Position numbers and translations under genes: made by a program. Positions 7,480-14,992 of a stretch of DNA of 25,916 nucleotides are shown here, piece after piece; within the stretch, counting starts at the first letter, position 1; the number at the start of each line of letters is the position of its first letter. This DNA is from CF-161 sp035259145. Lineage in GTDB: Bacteria > Chloroflexota > Dormibacteria > Dormibacterales > Dormibacteraceae. The DNA is taken from assembly GCA_035259145.1 (NCBI GenBank), contig DATFWQ010000102.1, forward strand, positions 1-25,916, given 5' to 3'. The notes beneath the pieces were generated by a model. It searched no databases. It saw nothing but the letters and a program-made list of their open reading frames with translations, and was not told the origin of the DNA.

Positions 7480-7653
7480 ACGTGTGCAGACTCACCGACC
7501 CGGAGATCAGGCTCCTACGGTCGCGCATACCTCCGATCTTTTTGACAACCTTCATGCGTCGAGGCATGAACGCTCCTCCATCCTTCAGCCGCGGCTCACC
7601 TGATGCTGTGAGGCAGGTACGGGTTTGAGGGCAGCGTGTGTTCGCGCAGGCTC

Positions 7654-7659
7654 TACACT
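7654..7659 (+). promoter_or_regulatory. -10-like hexamer, probable leaderless start
   Basis: TACACT lies six bases before the GTG at 7666 with no ribosome binding site between. This supports the GTG as both transcription and translation start. No clear -35. Confidence 0.35.
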
Positions 7660-7665
7660 CCCTGC

Positions 7666-8526
7666 GTGGAGTCGAGCCGCGCGCGGGGGCTCGGGACCGC
7701 CCTGGCCGTTGTCGCCATCTGCCTGCTGCTGCCGGTCGTGGCGCTCGCCAGCCGGCCGGAGGGCCAGGGCGGCGTCTGGCTGCTGGTCGACGACCCGATC
7801 AGGGTCGCCCTGGACGTTCTCACATACCTTCTGCTGATCGCCGCTGTGCTTGGCCTGCTCATCATCGTGTGGGTGCTGTGGCCCCGGCCAGGCGATGAGC
7901 TGCCACCGCTTCCTCGGCGGCGGCGTCATACGGCCACCGCCATAGCCGTGGGCAGCGCAGTTCTCATCGCCATCTGGCTGCGCGTCCATTACCTGAATCA
8001 GCTCCCAAACCTCCCCGGCCTGCAACCGCCAGCAGGTGGCGCGACTGCAGTGGGGCCACCGCGAGCCGTCCCCCAGGCAGCGCGAGGGGCGGTGGGCACG
8101 GACTGGGTCGCCATAGCGATCGTGGCGGGGCTGCTTGTCGGCGCCGCGGTGGTCGTATGGCGCACCCTCAGGGGTGCCCGACCCCCGTCAAAGCGTTCGC
8201 CGCTGGCCAGCCTGAAAGCACTGCTCGATGACGCCATCGAGGACGTGCTGGCCGAGGCCGACCCCCGGCGCGCGGTAATCGCGGCCTGGGCTCGCCTCGA
8301 GCGAGTGCTCGCAGGCCATGGCCTGCCGCGCCGTGCCTCCGAGGCCCCGTTCGAATTCGCGGCGCGCGCTTGCGCTGAGCTCGGGATCCAGCGCGTCTCG
8401 CTCGAGCGCCTGGCGGACCTTTACGAGTGGGCCCGCTTCAGCCTCAACGAGGTGACGCCCGCGATGCGTGAGGAGGCGCTCAACGGGCTGCTGAACGTGC
8501 GGGACGGGCTTCGCCTTGCGGCCTGA
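7666..8526 (+). CDS. DUF4129 membrane protein
   Basis: A 286-residue protein with about four membrane segments (residues 11-29, 50-71, 88-107, 146-166) followed by a cytosolic DUF4129 domain (about 180-275: DDAIEDVLAEADPRRAVIAA, then LERVLAGHGLPRRASEAPFE and LYEWARFS). DUF4129 proteins are regular partners of MoxR ATPases and DUF58 proteins, and both follow here. The molecular role is unknown; the clusters are linked to cell-envelope or secreted-protein maturation. GTG 7666 is preferred over GTG 7636 because of the -10-like TACACT and because the extra ten residues are not membrane-type. It is the first gene of a five-gene plus-strand operon, divergent from the sugar operon. Confidence 0.8.
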   Translation: MESSRARGLGTALAVVAICLLLPVVALASRPEGQGGVWLLVDDPIRVALDVLTYLLLIAAVLGLLIIVWVLWPRPGDELPPLPRRRRHTATAIAVGSAVLIAIWLRVHYLNQLPNLPGLQPPAGGATAVGPPRAVPQAARGAVGTDWVAIAIVAGLLVGAAVVVWRTLRGARPPSKRSPLASLKALLDDAIEDVLAEADPRRAVIAAWARLERVLAGHGLPRRASEAPFEFAARACAELGIQRVSLERLADLYEWARFSLNEVTPAMREEALNGLLNVRDGLRLAA

Positions 8527-9049
8527 CCGCTCACGGCGTGCAATCCGTCGCGCGCTCCAGCAGGCCCTGGCAGCCACCGTGCCTTTACTGGTCGTGCTCG
8601 CACTTCGCATTCCGTACCAGGGACTCGCGCTGCGGCTCTGGCTGATATCCCTGGGCGCTGTCGGCATTGCCGGCCTGACCGAGCTGGCGCTGGCCGGTCG
8701 AATGGTGGAAGACGGGCCGGCCCTGCGTGTGCGCTGGGGCTGGTGGCGCCGGCCACGCAGGGAGCGCACCCGGGCACTCGAAGAGCTCGAGCACGCTGTC
8801 GATTTCTCTCTGGGCACCGCCTTCGATGTTCACTACCGCCTCCGCCCGCACCTGCGCCGCATCGCGGCGCACCGGCTGGCGCTGCGCGGGGTGACCCTGG
8901 ACGGCCAGCCCCAACGCGCGCGGGCGCTTTTGGGGCCGGATGCCTGGGAGCTGGTCAGGCCCGACCGGCCGGACCCTGAGGACCGCGGTGCGCGCGGGCT
9001 CGATCTGGCCAGCATCCGCCGCGCCGTCGAGCAGATCGGTGCTGTCTGA
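8516..9049 (+). CDS. Small membrane protein of the MoxR/DUF58 cluster, unknown
   Basis: A 177-residue protein starting at a TTG inside the last codons of the DUF4129 gene (11-bp overlap). After a basic N-terminus (MRPDRSRRAIRRALQQ), residues about 18-35 and 38-60 form two membrane segments. Then comes an Arg-rich cytosolic region with RALEELEHAVDFSLGTAFDVHYRLRPHLRRIAAHRL, predicted helical. That segment resembles the short proteins often found between DUF4129 and moxR in actinobacterial clusters, but no named domain is recognised. The start is uncertain; no ATG or GTG lies close. The overlap with both neighbours argues that it is real and co-translated. Confidence 0.68.
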   Translation: MRPDRSRRAIRRALQQALAATVPLLVVLALRIPYQGLALRLWLISLGAVGIAGLTELALAGRMVEDGPALRVRWGWWRRPRRERTRALEELEHAVDFSLGTAFDVHYRLRPHLRRIAAHRLALRGVTLDGQPQRARALLGPDAWELVRPDRPDPEDRGARGLDLASIRRAVEQIGAV

Positions 9050-10004
9050 GCGCTACACCCTGGCCGAGGTCGGCGCTCTCGCAGGGCGCATCCTGGACGA
9101 GGTCGAGCGCGCCGTCGTCGGCAAGCGTCAAGCGCTCGAGCTGGTGCTGCTTGGCATCCTCGGTGACGGCCACGTACTGATCGAGGACTTTCCAGGCCTG
9201 GCCAAGACGCTGATCGCTCGCTCCTTCGCCCAGGTCTTGCGCCTCGACTTCAAGCGCATCCAGTTCACGCCCGACCTCATGCCCTCGGACGTCACCGGCT
9301 CGGCCATCTTCAGCCCCAAGACCTCCGAGTTCGAATTCAGACCTGGGCCGCTGTTCACCAACTTGCTGCTGGCCGACGAGATCAACAGGGCGCCGGCCAA
9401 GACCCAGGCAGCACTGCTGGAGGCGATGCAGGAGCGCCAGGTCACAGTCGACGGCGTGGCGCATGTGTTGCGACCGCCGTTCACGGTGCTGGCCACGCAG
9501 AATCCGATCGAATATGAAGGCACCTACCCGCTGCCGGAGGCGCAGCTCGACCGATTTCTGCTTCGCCTGGGTGTCGGCTACCCGACGCGGGAGCAGGAGT
9601 GGGAGGTGCTGGAGCGTCGCCTGGCCCATCGCAGTGACGAGGTGACGCTCGAGCCGCGAGCCAGCGCTGAGGACCTGCTGGCCATGCGCCAGGCGATCGA
9701 GCGCGTCCACGTCGATCAATCGGTCGGGCGGTACATCGTGGACGTGGTCACCGCGACGCGCGAGAGCACGCGCGTCCAGGTAGGCGCCAGCCCCCGCGGC
9801 TCCCTGGCCGTCCTCAAGCTGACCCGCAGCCGGGCCGCGCTGCAGCGCCGCGACTTCGTCGTGCCCGAGGACGTGAAGGCGGTCGCCGTGCCCGCGCTGG
9901 CCCACAGAATCACGCTTCGCCCGGAGCTGTGGGTTCAGCGTGTGCGCGGCGAGGAGGTTGTCCAGGAGTGTCTGGACTCGGTGTCGACGCCCCGCGCGGA
10001 CTGA
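9039..10004 (+). CDS. MoxR-type AAA+ ATPase
   Basis: A 321-residue MoxR ATPase, a chaperone-like AAA+ protein that typically acts with DUF58/VWA-type partners on envelope or metalloenzyme maturation. From GTG 9039: Walker A around residues 49-57 (EDFPGLAKT), Walker B 109-116 (LLLADEIN), sensor 1 in VLATQNPIEYEGTYPLPEAQLDRF (150-173), and a lid domain with SPRGSLAVLKLTRSRA in the C-terminal third. The Walker A is of the MoxR form (PG-AKT rather than GKT), normal for the family. The GTG overlaps the preceding gene by 11 bp. The open frame runs further upstream, but that part is a shadow of the previous gene. Confidence 0.92.
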   Translation: MLSERYTLAEVGALAGRILDEVERAVVGKRQALELVLLGILGDGHVLIEDFPGLAKTLIARSFAQVLRLDFKRIQFTPDLMPSDVTGSAIFSPKTSEFEFRPGPLFTNLLLADEINRAPAKTQAALLEAMQERQVTVDGVAHVLRPPFTVLATQNPIEYEGTYPLPEAQLDRFLLRLGVGYPTREQEWEVLERRLAHRSDEVTLEPRASAEDLLAMRQAIERVHVDQSVGRYIVDVVTATRESTRVQVGASPRGSLAVLKLTRSRAALQRRDFVVPEDVKAVAVPALAHRITLRPELWVQRVRGEEVVQECLDSVSTPRAD

Positions 10005-11338
10005 ATCCACAAACGCACGCGCGCTGGGCGACGACAACCTCGGGACGCCTGGCAGCCTACCTTGGGCTGGGTTGCGCCGGTCTGCTGGCGAGCCTGCTCC
10101 TCAGCAGGCCGGAGCCGGTCGTCCTGGCTGCGCCGCTGTTGCTTGCAGCGGCGGTAGGGCTCGCGTTGGCACGACCGCCTCGCCTGGAGGTCGAGGTACG
10201 TCTGGACCGAGACCGCGCACTCGCGGGCGAGCAGGTGGACCTCGAGGTTGTGGTCCGTGCACTTCGGCCGGTTGCGCGGCTCGAGGTTGAGGTGCGACTG
10301 CCGCCCGGCCTGGTGCAGCTGCCTCCCGCCCCCGAGCCGGCGTCATCTCTGGCGGCCGGCGAAGCGTACGGCTACCACCGCCGGCTGCTCTGCTGTCGCT
10401 GGGGCGGGCGGCTGGTCGGCGACGTGCGAATGCGGGCACGAGACCGGCTGGGCCTATTCACCTACCGTGAGGAGGAACGGCACCTGTTGCCGCTTCGTGT
10501 CTACCCGCCGCCAGAGGAGCTGCGCCGCCTCGTCAGGCCGGCTGAGACGCAGGCGTTCATCGGCAACGAGGTGTCGCGGCTCAAGGGCGAGGGCATCGAG
10601 TTCGCCGACATCAGGGCTTTCGTGCCCGGGGATCGGGTGCGAAGGATCAACTGGCGGGCCAGCGCAAAACGCGGTCAGCTGCACGTGAACGAGATGCGCC
10701 CCGAACGGAACGCCGACGTTGTGGTGTTTCTGGACACGTTCACCGACCTGCGGCACCCCCCCGAGGGGCTTCGCACACCGGCAACTTTCCTTGCGCCGGA
10801 GCGTGAAAGCAGCCTCGAGCTCGCGGTGCGCGCCGCTGCCGCTCTGGTTGGTCTATACCTCCGGCGCCGTGATCGGGTCGGTCTGGTGGGGTTTGGGGGC
10901 ACGCTGCGCTGGCTGCGGCCGGCGATGGGGGAGCGACAGCTGTATCGGCTGGTCGACGCGCTGATCGACACTGAAGTCGTGCTCAGCTACGCCTGGAAGG
11001 GCCTGGAGGTCATCCCCCGGCGCACCCTGCCTCCCAGGGCGCTTGTGATCGCGCTCTCGCCGCTCGTTGACGAGCGGACAGTGAGCGCGCTATTCGACCT
11101 CAGGAGCCGCGGCTACGACCTGGCCATCGTCGAAGTGACGGCGATGGCCTTTGTTCAGCCCGGCCGGCGTGAGGCTGAGAAGCTGGCCTACCGGCTCTGG
11201 GGCATGGAACGTGAGGCCCTGCGGGCCCGCTTCCTGGAGATGGGTGTTGCCGTGACAGCATGGCAGCCTGGCGAGCCGTTCGACGTCGCCCTGGCATCCG
11301 CCGGCGCGCTGCGGCGTGGGTTGCGCGTGGTGCGGTGA
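9968..11338 (+). CDS. DUF58 domain protein
   Basis: A 456-residue protein with two N-terminal membrane segments (about 26-46 and 50-69), an Ig-like region rich in beta strands (about 72-180), the DUF58 signature FADIRAFVPGDRVRRINW (212-229) followed by RASAKRGQLHVNE, and a VWA-like C-terminal domain that begins VVVFLDTFTD (251-260). DUF58 proteins are the constant partner of MoxR ATPases. The D-T-F-T form of the metal-site motif differs from the classic DxSxS of VWA domains, so metal binding is doubtful. The GTG at 9968 is chosen because GAGGAGG at 9951-9957 precedes it by ten bases; it overlaps moxR by 37 bp. No later ATG/GTG precedes the membrane segments. Confidence 0.88.
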   Translation: MSGLGVDAPRGLNPQTHARWATTTSGRLAAYLGLGCAGLLASLLLSRPEPVVLAAPLLLAAAVGLALARPPRLEVEVRLDRDRALAGEQVDLEVVVRALRPVARLEVEVRLPPGLVQLPPAPEPASSLAAGEAYGYHRRLLCCRWGGRLVGDVRMRARDRLGLFTYREEERHLLPLRVYPPPEELRRLVRPAETQAFIGNEVSRLKGEGIEFADIRAFVPGDRVRRINWRASAKRGQLHVNEMRPERNADVVVFLDTFTDLRHPPEGLRTPATFLAPERESSLELAVRAAAALVGLYLRRRDRVGLVGFGGTLRWLRPAMGERQLYRLVDALIDTEVVLSYAWKGLEVIPRRTLPPRALVIALSPLVDERTVSALFDLRSRGYDLAIVEVTAMAFVQPGRREAEKLAYRLWGMEREALRARFLEMGVAVTAWQPGEPFDVALASAGALRRGLRVVR

Positions 11339-11835
11339 TGACACGCTGGATCTCGCCGTGGGTTGTGCCCGGAGCCATGCTGGCGGCCGCTCTCGCGATC
11401 TATCCGGCGATGGCGCTGCAGGCCGCCCCCGTGCTCACCGGCCTGGGCGGGCTCGCATTCGTTGTCTTCATCGCGGGGCAGACGCTGCCCGTACCTGGTG
11501 CGCTGGCCTGGGCGCTCGGGCTGCTGGCCATCGAATACCTGGCCACGCTGGAGCTGCGCGGCGCCACAGTCGACGTCGCCGCCCCTGGGTATGGCGCCGC
11601 CCTCTTCCTGTGCGCGGAGCTGGGTTGGCTGGGCCTGGAGGCCAAGGACGGCGGCCGGCTCTGGCCGGGCCGTGCCGTCGCGGTTGTCTTGCTTGCCCTG
11701 CTAGGTGGCGCCCTCGGCGCGGTGCTGTTATTCCTGGCCGCAGCACCGCTGGCGGGGGGCGTCGTCCTCACTGCGCTGGGCGTAGGTGCAGCGGTGGCTA
11801 TAGCAGCGTGCCTGGCCTGGCTGGCCCGCAGCTGA
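11338..11835 (+). CDS. Small polytopic membrane protein, unknown
   Basis: A 165-residue very hydrophobic protein with roughly five membrane segments (about 9-29, 31-49, 53-70, 82-98, 110-135, 139-162), hence integral to the cytoplasmic membrane. No conserved domain is recognised. TGATG overlap with the DUF58 stop (ATG 11338) means coupled translation; a GTG one codon earlier is possible. It closes the DUF4129-MoxR-DUF58 operon and may anchor or regulate that complex (inference from position only). Confidence 0.7.
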   Translation: MTRWISPWVVPGAMLAAALAIYPAMALQAAPVLTGLGGLAFVVFIAGQTLPVPGALAWALGLLAIEYLATLELRGATVDVAAPGYGAALFLCAELGWLGLEAKDGGRLWPGRAVAVVLLALLGGALGAVLLFLAAAPLAGGVVLTALGVGAAVAIAACLAWLARS

Positions 11836-11884
11836 ACCCGGAGGTGCGGCCGAAAAGTCCGACCGGACCTCTGGCGCCTATCCA

Positions 11885-11908
11885 CCCCACGAAGCAGGCT
11901 TCGTGGGG
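11885..11908. repeat. Palindrome 1, 11-bp arms
   Basis: CCCCACGAAGC (11885-11895), two bases, then GCTTCGTGGGG (11898-11908): a perfect inverted repeat 50 bp after the last gene of the MoxR operon. It could act as a rho-independent-like terminator, but there is no T run. Confidence 0.7.
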
Positions 11909-11930
11909 GCCCCGGATGCGGCCCGTTGCA

Positions 11931-11948
11931 TCCCCACTTCGTGGGGGC
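11931..11948. repeat. Palindrome 2, short version
   Basis: CCCCAC, three bases, GTGGGG around 11932-11946, a shorter relative of palindrome 1 with the same CCCCAC/GTGGGG ends. Confidence 0.5.
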
Positions 11949-12015
11949 CCCTTTCCCCGGGCCTTCTGCGCTCCTCGCGTACCCATTGCTAATGCGCGTG
12001 CCCCGGTGTTCCCCA

Positions 12016-12043
12016 CCCCACGAAACCCACGGGTTTCGCGGGG
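12016..12043. repeat. Palindrome 3, 13-bp arms with one mismatch
   Basis: CCCCACGAAACCC (12016-12028), two bases, GGGTTTCGCGGGG (12031-12043). One mismatch (A12020 against C12039). It shares the CCCCACGAA start with palindrome 1, so the two belong to one repeat family. Confidence 0.65.
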
Positions 12044-12169
12044 ACCCCGAGTCGGCGGCCCGGGCGCATTCGAACCACCTGGACCCCAGATGCCTCGGCC
12101 GGGTTTCCGGCCGCACCTCGGAGCTGCAATGCCCGCCGCACTCGGCCTTAAGCTGTCGTCGCGAAAGAG

Positions 12170-13225
12170 GTGAAAACGCGCAACCCATTCGGCTCCCGGC
12201 GGCGGGGGACGAGCCGCAGCCCCGTGCAGCTCTTGGCCGTCACCGCTCTGCTGGCGCTCGCAGTCGCGTCAGCAGCAGCCCTTATCTCCACTTTCGAGGG
12301 CACACGCGTCGTCACCAGGGCGGCCCTTGCGACGACCAGGGCGGCCGTCACTTCGGGGAAGGCCTCCAGCCAGGTGCACGGAGCGACGCCCGCAGCTGTC
12401 GGAGAGTTTGCCACCACCTGGCTCAGTGCGCACCCTGATCCTGGGCTCGACATCCGGGGCCAGGCGGACATCCTGGTCGACGTGCGAAGCCGGCAGATCC
12501 TGTGGGAGCGCGAGCCGCGTGTGCCGCGTGCTCCAGCCAGCCTGGCAAAGCTGGTCACAGCCATGGTCGTGGCCGATCTGGCGCCGATGGACCGGGACGT
12601 GGCGGTCACCGGCCAGACCGACATGGACGCGGCGAAGCTCATCGAGCCGGCATCGACCGTGATGGGTCTGTCGGCCGGGGAGGTCCTCACGGTTCGTGAG
12701 CTTCTGTACGGGCTGTTCCTGCGTTCGGGCAACGACGCGGCTGAGACGCTGGGTGCAGGCATCGTAAGCCGGCACCGCTTCATCGACCTGATGAACCAGA
12801 AGGCGGCTGATCTTCACATGAAGGACAGCCACTTCACGACCCCCGTGGGCCTGGACGACCCAGCCATGAGGACGACTCCATACGATCTGGCCCTCGCCGC
12901 GTACGGGATCGCGACCAGCTACCCTGAGCTGCTGACCATCTCTGGCGCCGCCTCGATCACGATCCCGCAGGGCCCAACCCACAAAGAGTTCACGCTCGTC
13001 AACTACAACAGGATGGTCATCCCGGGCAACCAGTACACCTATCAAGGAGCTACGGGGATGAAAACCGCGTTCACCGATGACGCCGGTCCCTGCATGGTGG
13101 CCACAGCAGCCCGCGGCGGCCGGCAGCTGATAGCCGTGGTCATGCACTCCGACAACTTCTTCGCAGACGCGACGACCCTGTTCGATTACGGCTTCAGCAA
13201 GCCGGCTCGGGAGCCGGCGTCGTGA
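12170..13225 (+). CDS. D-alanyl-D-alanine carboxypeptidase-like protein (peptidase S11)
   Basis: A 351-residue penicillin-binding-protein-fold enzyme that would trim the terminal D-Ala of peptidoglycan stem peptides outside the membrane. An N-terminal membrane/signal segment (residues about 20-40) follows a basic stretch. The SxxK motif is S124-L-A-K127 with the nucleophilic serine; the SxN motif is S186-G-N188 (LRSGNDAAETL). The third motif, normally KTG, reads K298-T299-A300 (GMKTAFTDDAG); the rest of that region matches the family. The usual C-terminal PBP5 beta domain is absent. The GTG at 12170 overlaps GAAAGAGG, and a TAAGCT hexamer lies 15 bp upstream. Convergent with the next gene, with stops two bases apart. 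Confidence 0.85.
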   Translation: MKTRNPFGSRRRGTSRSPVQLLAVTALLALAVASAAALISTFEGTRVVTRAALATTRAAVTSGKASSQVHGATPAAVGEFATTWLSAHPDPGLDIRGQADILVDVRSRQILWEREPRVPRAPASLAKLVTAMVVADLAPMDRDVAVTGQTDMDAAKLIEPASTVMGLSAGEVLTVRELLYGLFLRSGNDAAETLGAGIVSRHRFIDLMNQKAADLHMKDSHFTTPVGLDDPAMRTTPYDLALAAYGIATSYPELLTISGAASITIPQGPTHKEFTLVNYNRMVIPGNQYTYQGATGMKTAFTDDAGPCMVATAARGGRQLIAVVMHSDNFFADATTLFDYGFSKPAREPAS

Positions 13226-13227
13226 TG

Positions 13228-14274
13228 TCAGCCTGGGCGGTGGGCGAGCAGCCCTCCCAGATTGAATCGCCGTCGCACCGCCATATACGCGGTCAGTCCC
13301 AGGATGCCCGCCAGCCCGGTGAAGACCGCGCGCTGCAGCAGGGCACCTGCTGCGGCGGTTCCCGGGTCCAGCCCCAGCAGCACTAGCAGGCCGACTACGC
13401 TGGCGTCGCTCGCACCGGTGCCTCCAGGTAAAAAGCTGAGCGCACCGCCCACATAAGCCACCGCGACCACGAACGCGGCCTTGAACCAACCGACCATCCC
13501 GGGCTCCAGCACCTGCAGGATCACCCAGAGCACCGTCGCCCCTACTATCGCGCGGCCGAGGTCCAGCAGCGAAAAGCCGAGTGTGTCGGGTCGGCGAAGC
13601 AGCCCGACCGTCTCCTGCTGCAGCTCGTCCACCTGCACCAGCATGCCGCGCGGCAGAGGCAGCAGCGCTGCAGCGCCTCGTACCAGCCGGAACAGTGCCG
13701 GCACCGTGAGTATGGCGAAGATGGTGATCACACCGACTATCACAGCGCTCACGATGCCGGTGCCTACGTGGAGCGCCACCATGCCTGGAGTTGCAAGCAG
13801 GACGAGGAAAAGCGTGAACGTCAGCTCCTGCACAGTCACCGTGGCTGCGGCGGCGCCGACTTCGAGGCCCGCAGCCTCGGTGGCGAAGATGGCCCTCGTG
13901 AGGTCTCCCAGTGGCAGAAGCGCTGTGATGACCTGCCCGGCGATGCTCAGGAGGACGCTGTCGGTAGCCCGAAGTGAGCTGCCGGCGGCCCGAAGGAGAA
14001 CGTGCCAGCGGATGCCCTGGAGCACGAACCAGCTTCCCCCCAGCGCGATCACGACCGGGATTGCGATCGGATTGAAGCGGCTGAGCGCGTGGCCGAGGGC
14101 ACGCGGGTTGACAACCAGCACAAGCGCCACCAGAGCGCCGATTGCGACGGCTATCGGCAGCGTGCGGCGCGCCAGCTGGCCCAGGCGGCTGAGCAAGCTC
14201 GCACGTGCGGCCGGCACTCGGGCGCTGTGGACCTCTCGATGGGTGCCGCTTATCCCTGGGAGCGTGGTTCTCAC
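13228..14274 (-). CDS. Flippase-like/LPG synthase TM-domain membrane protein
   Basis: A 348-residue polytopic protein with about eight membrane segments, of the UPF0104/LPG_synthase_TM (YbhN-like) family. Features: an N-terminal basic stretch then IAVAIGALVALVLVV, RFNPIAIPVVIALGGSWFVLQGIRWHVLL (the conserved W-x-L-x-G-R-W-like segment), LPLGDLTRAIFATEAAGLEVGAA, and near the C-terminus SFLPGGTGASDASVVGLLVLLG. The last matches the family's P-GG-G--E/D motif. Family members move or modify lipids; the MprF synthase domain is missing. The start is a GTG at 14274 without a clear ribosome binding site; the gene is divergent from the macro-domain gene, with 97 bp between. Confidence 0.8.
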   Translation of the reverse strand: MRTTLPGISGTHREVHSARVPAARASLLSRLGQLARRTLPIAVAIGALVALVLVVNPRALGHALSRFNPIAIPVVIALGGSWFVLQGIRWHVLLRAAGSSLRATDSVLLSIAGQVITALLPLGDLTRAIFATEAAGLEVGAAAATVTVQELTFTLFLVLLATPGMVALHVGTGIVSAVIVGVITIFAILTVPALFRLVRGAAALLPLPRGMLVQVDELQQETVGLLRRPDTLGFSLLDLGRAIVGATVLWVILQVLEPGMVGWFKAAFVVAVAYVGGALSFLPGGTGASDASVVGLLVLLGLDPGTAAAGALLQRAVFTGLAGILGLTAYMAVRRRFNLGGLLAHRPG

Positions 14275-14371
14275 TTCGTTATGTAAAAGTCACGGTACAG
14301 CCACGGTTCTTCCCGTGTCATGGGATTCGTTTGAAGTACGGATGGCACTGCCGGGGCCGATACTCCGTCCC

Positions 14372-14869
14372 ATGAGGATCGAGGCCGTTCAAGCGGACAT
14401 CACCAGGGAGCAGGTCGACGCGATCGTCAACGCGGCCAACTCGTCGCTGCTGGGGGGCGGCGGGGTGGACGGCGCCATCCACCGGGCTGCCGGCCCCGAG
14501 CTGCTGGAGGCCTGCCGGGTGCTGGGCGGCTGTCTGACCGGCGAGGCGAAGGCGACGCCTGGCTTCCGTCTGTCTGCGAAGTGGGTGATTCACGCGGTGG
14601 GCCCGGTCTGGCAGGGCGGGCAGCGAGGCGAGTCTGAGCTGCTGACATCGTGCTACCGGCGCTCACTGGAGATCGCGGACGACCTCGGCGCCCGGTCGGT
14701 GGCGTTCCCGGCCATCTCCACCGGTGTGTACGGGTACCCGAAAGACGCAGCCGCCCGCACGGCTGTGGAGACTCTTCGCTCGACGCCGACCCGGGTCGGG
14801 CTCGTTCGCCTGGTGGCGTTCGACGCCGGGACACTACGCCTGTACGAGACCCTGCTCCGCGAGTCGTGA
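14372..14869 (+). CDS. Macro-domain protein (O-acetyl-ADP-ribose deacetylase type)
   Basis: A 165-residue single macro domain, the normal size for stand-alone bacterial members (YmdB-like) that bind ADP-ribose and can remove it or its acetyl ester. It has ADITREQVDAIVNAANSS (residues 8-25, with NAAN at 20-23), the glycine-rich GGGGVDGAIHRAAG (28-41), and AFPAISTGVYGYP, which forms the diphosphate loop. The usual GDIT at the start is ADIT. The ATG at 14372 is preceded five bases away by TACTCC (or seven by GATACT), with no ribosome binding site, again consistent with leaderless expression. It is monocistronic. Confidence 0.9.
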   Translation: MRIEAVQADITREQVDAIVNAANSSLLGGGGVDGAIHRAAGPELLEACRVLGGCLTGEAKATPGFRLSAKWVIHAVGPVWQGGQRGESELLTSCYRRSLEIADDLGARSVAFPAISTGVYGYPKDAAARTAVETLRSTPTRVGLVRLVAFDAGTLRLYETLLRES

Positions 14870-14978
14870 CTGCGGCACGGTGTGGGCATGTGCGGCTCGA
14901 TCGTCGCGCGGCAGGCGCTCTTATATGGGCCAGCCGTCCCGAGCGGCGCTTGATTCGCGCGAGGGGGCACGCGTGCTT

Positions 14979-14984
14979 TACTGT
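14979..14984 (+). promoter_or_regulatory. -10-like hexamer before the DUF3048 gene
   Basis: TACTGT is eight bases upstream of the ATG at 14993 and no Shine-Dalgarno motif intervenes, so the transcript leader is likely absent or only 1-2 nt. Confidence 0.35.
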
Positions 14985-14992
14985 CCACCGCG

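Larger units (their letters stand above)
11841..12119. mobile_element. Possible MITE-like element bounded by 12-bp inverted repeats
   Basis: GAGGTGCGGCCG at 11841-11852 is exactly inverted at 12108-12119 (CGGCCGCACCTC); three further bases match after one mismatch. The 279-bp interval carries three internal palindromes and no gene. AGCTG occurs on both outer sides (11830-11834 and 12122-12126) but at unequal distance from the repeats (6 and 2 bp), so a target duplication is only suggestive. The alternative is a cluster of REP-like hairpins with a chance inverted repeat. Confidence 0.35.
11836..12169. other. Gene-free, palindrome-rich intergenic region
   Basis: 334 bp without a credible gene between the MoxR operon and the carboxypeptidase. 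It contains a 12-bp inverted repeat enclosing three hairpins. Short open frames across it are reading of repeat DNA and lack start signals. A -10-like TAAGCT at 12149-12154 lies before the next gene. Confidence 0.7.

Noticed and set aside
7542..7570. Plus-strand promoter TTGACA-17-CATGAA for the DUF4129 gene
   Set aside because: The -10 matches only three of six bases and lies about 95 bp from the start; the TACACT site next to the GTG is more convincing.
8955..10037. 360-residue open frame on the minus strand
   Set aside because: Antisense shadow of moxR, whose Walker motifs are intact.
12060..12125. tRNA-like GCATTCGAACCACC on the minus strand
   Set aside because: The T stem does not pair to five bases, there is no CCA and no cloverleaf can be drawn.
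13481..14371. Extension of the macro-domain frame upstream to 13481
   Set aside because: It is antisense to the flippase-like gene and Ser/Thr/Arg-rich; the macro fold begins at the ATG at 14372.
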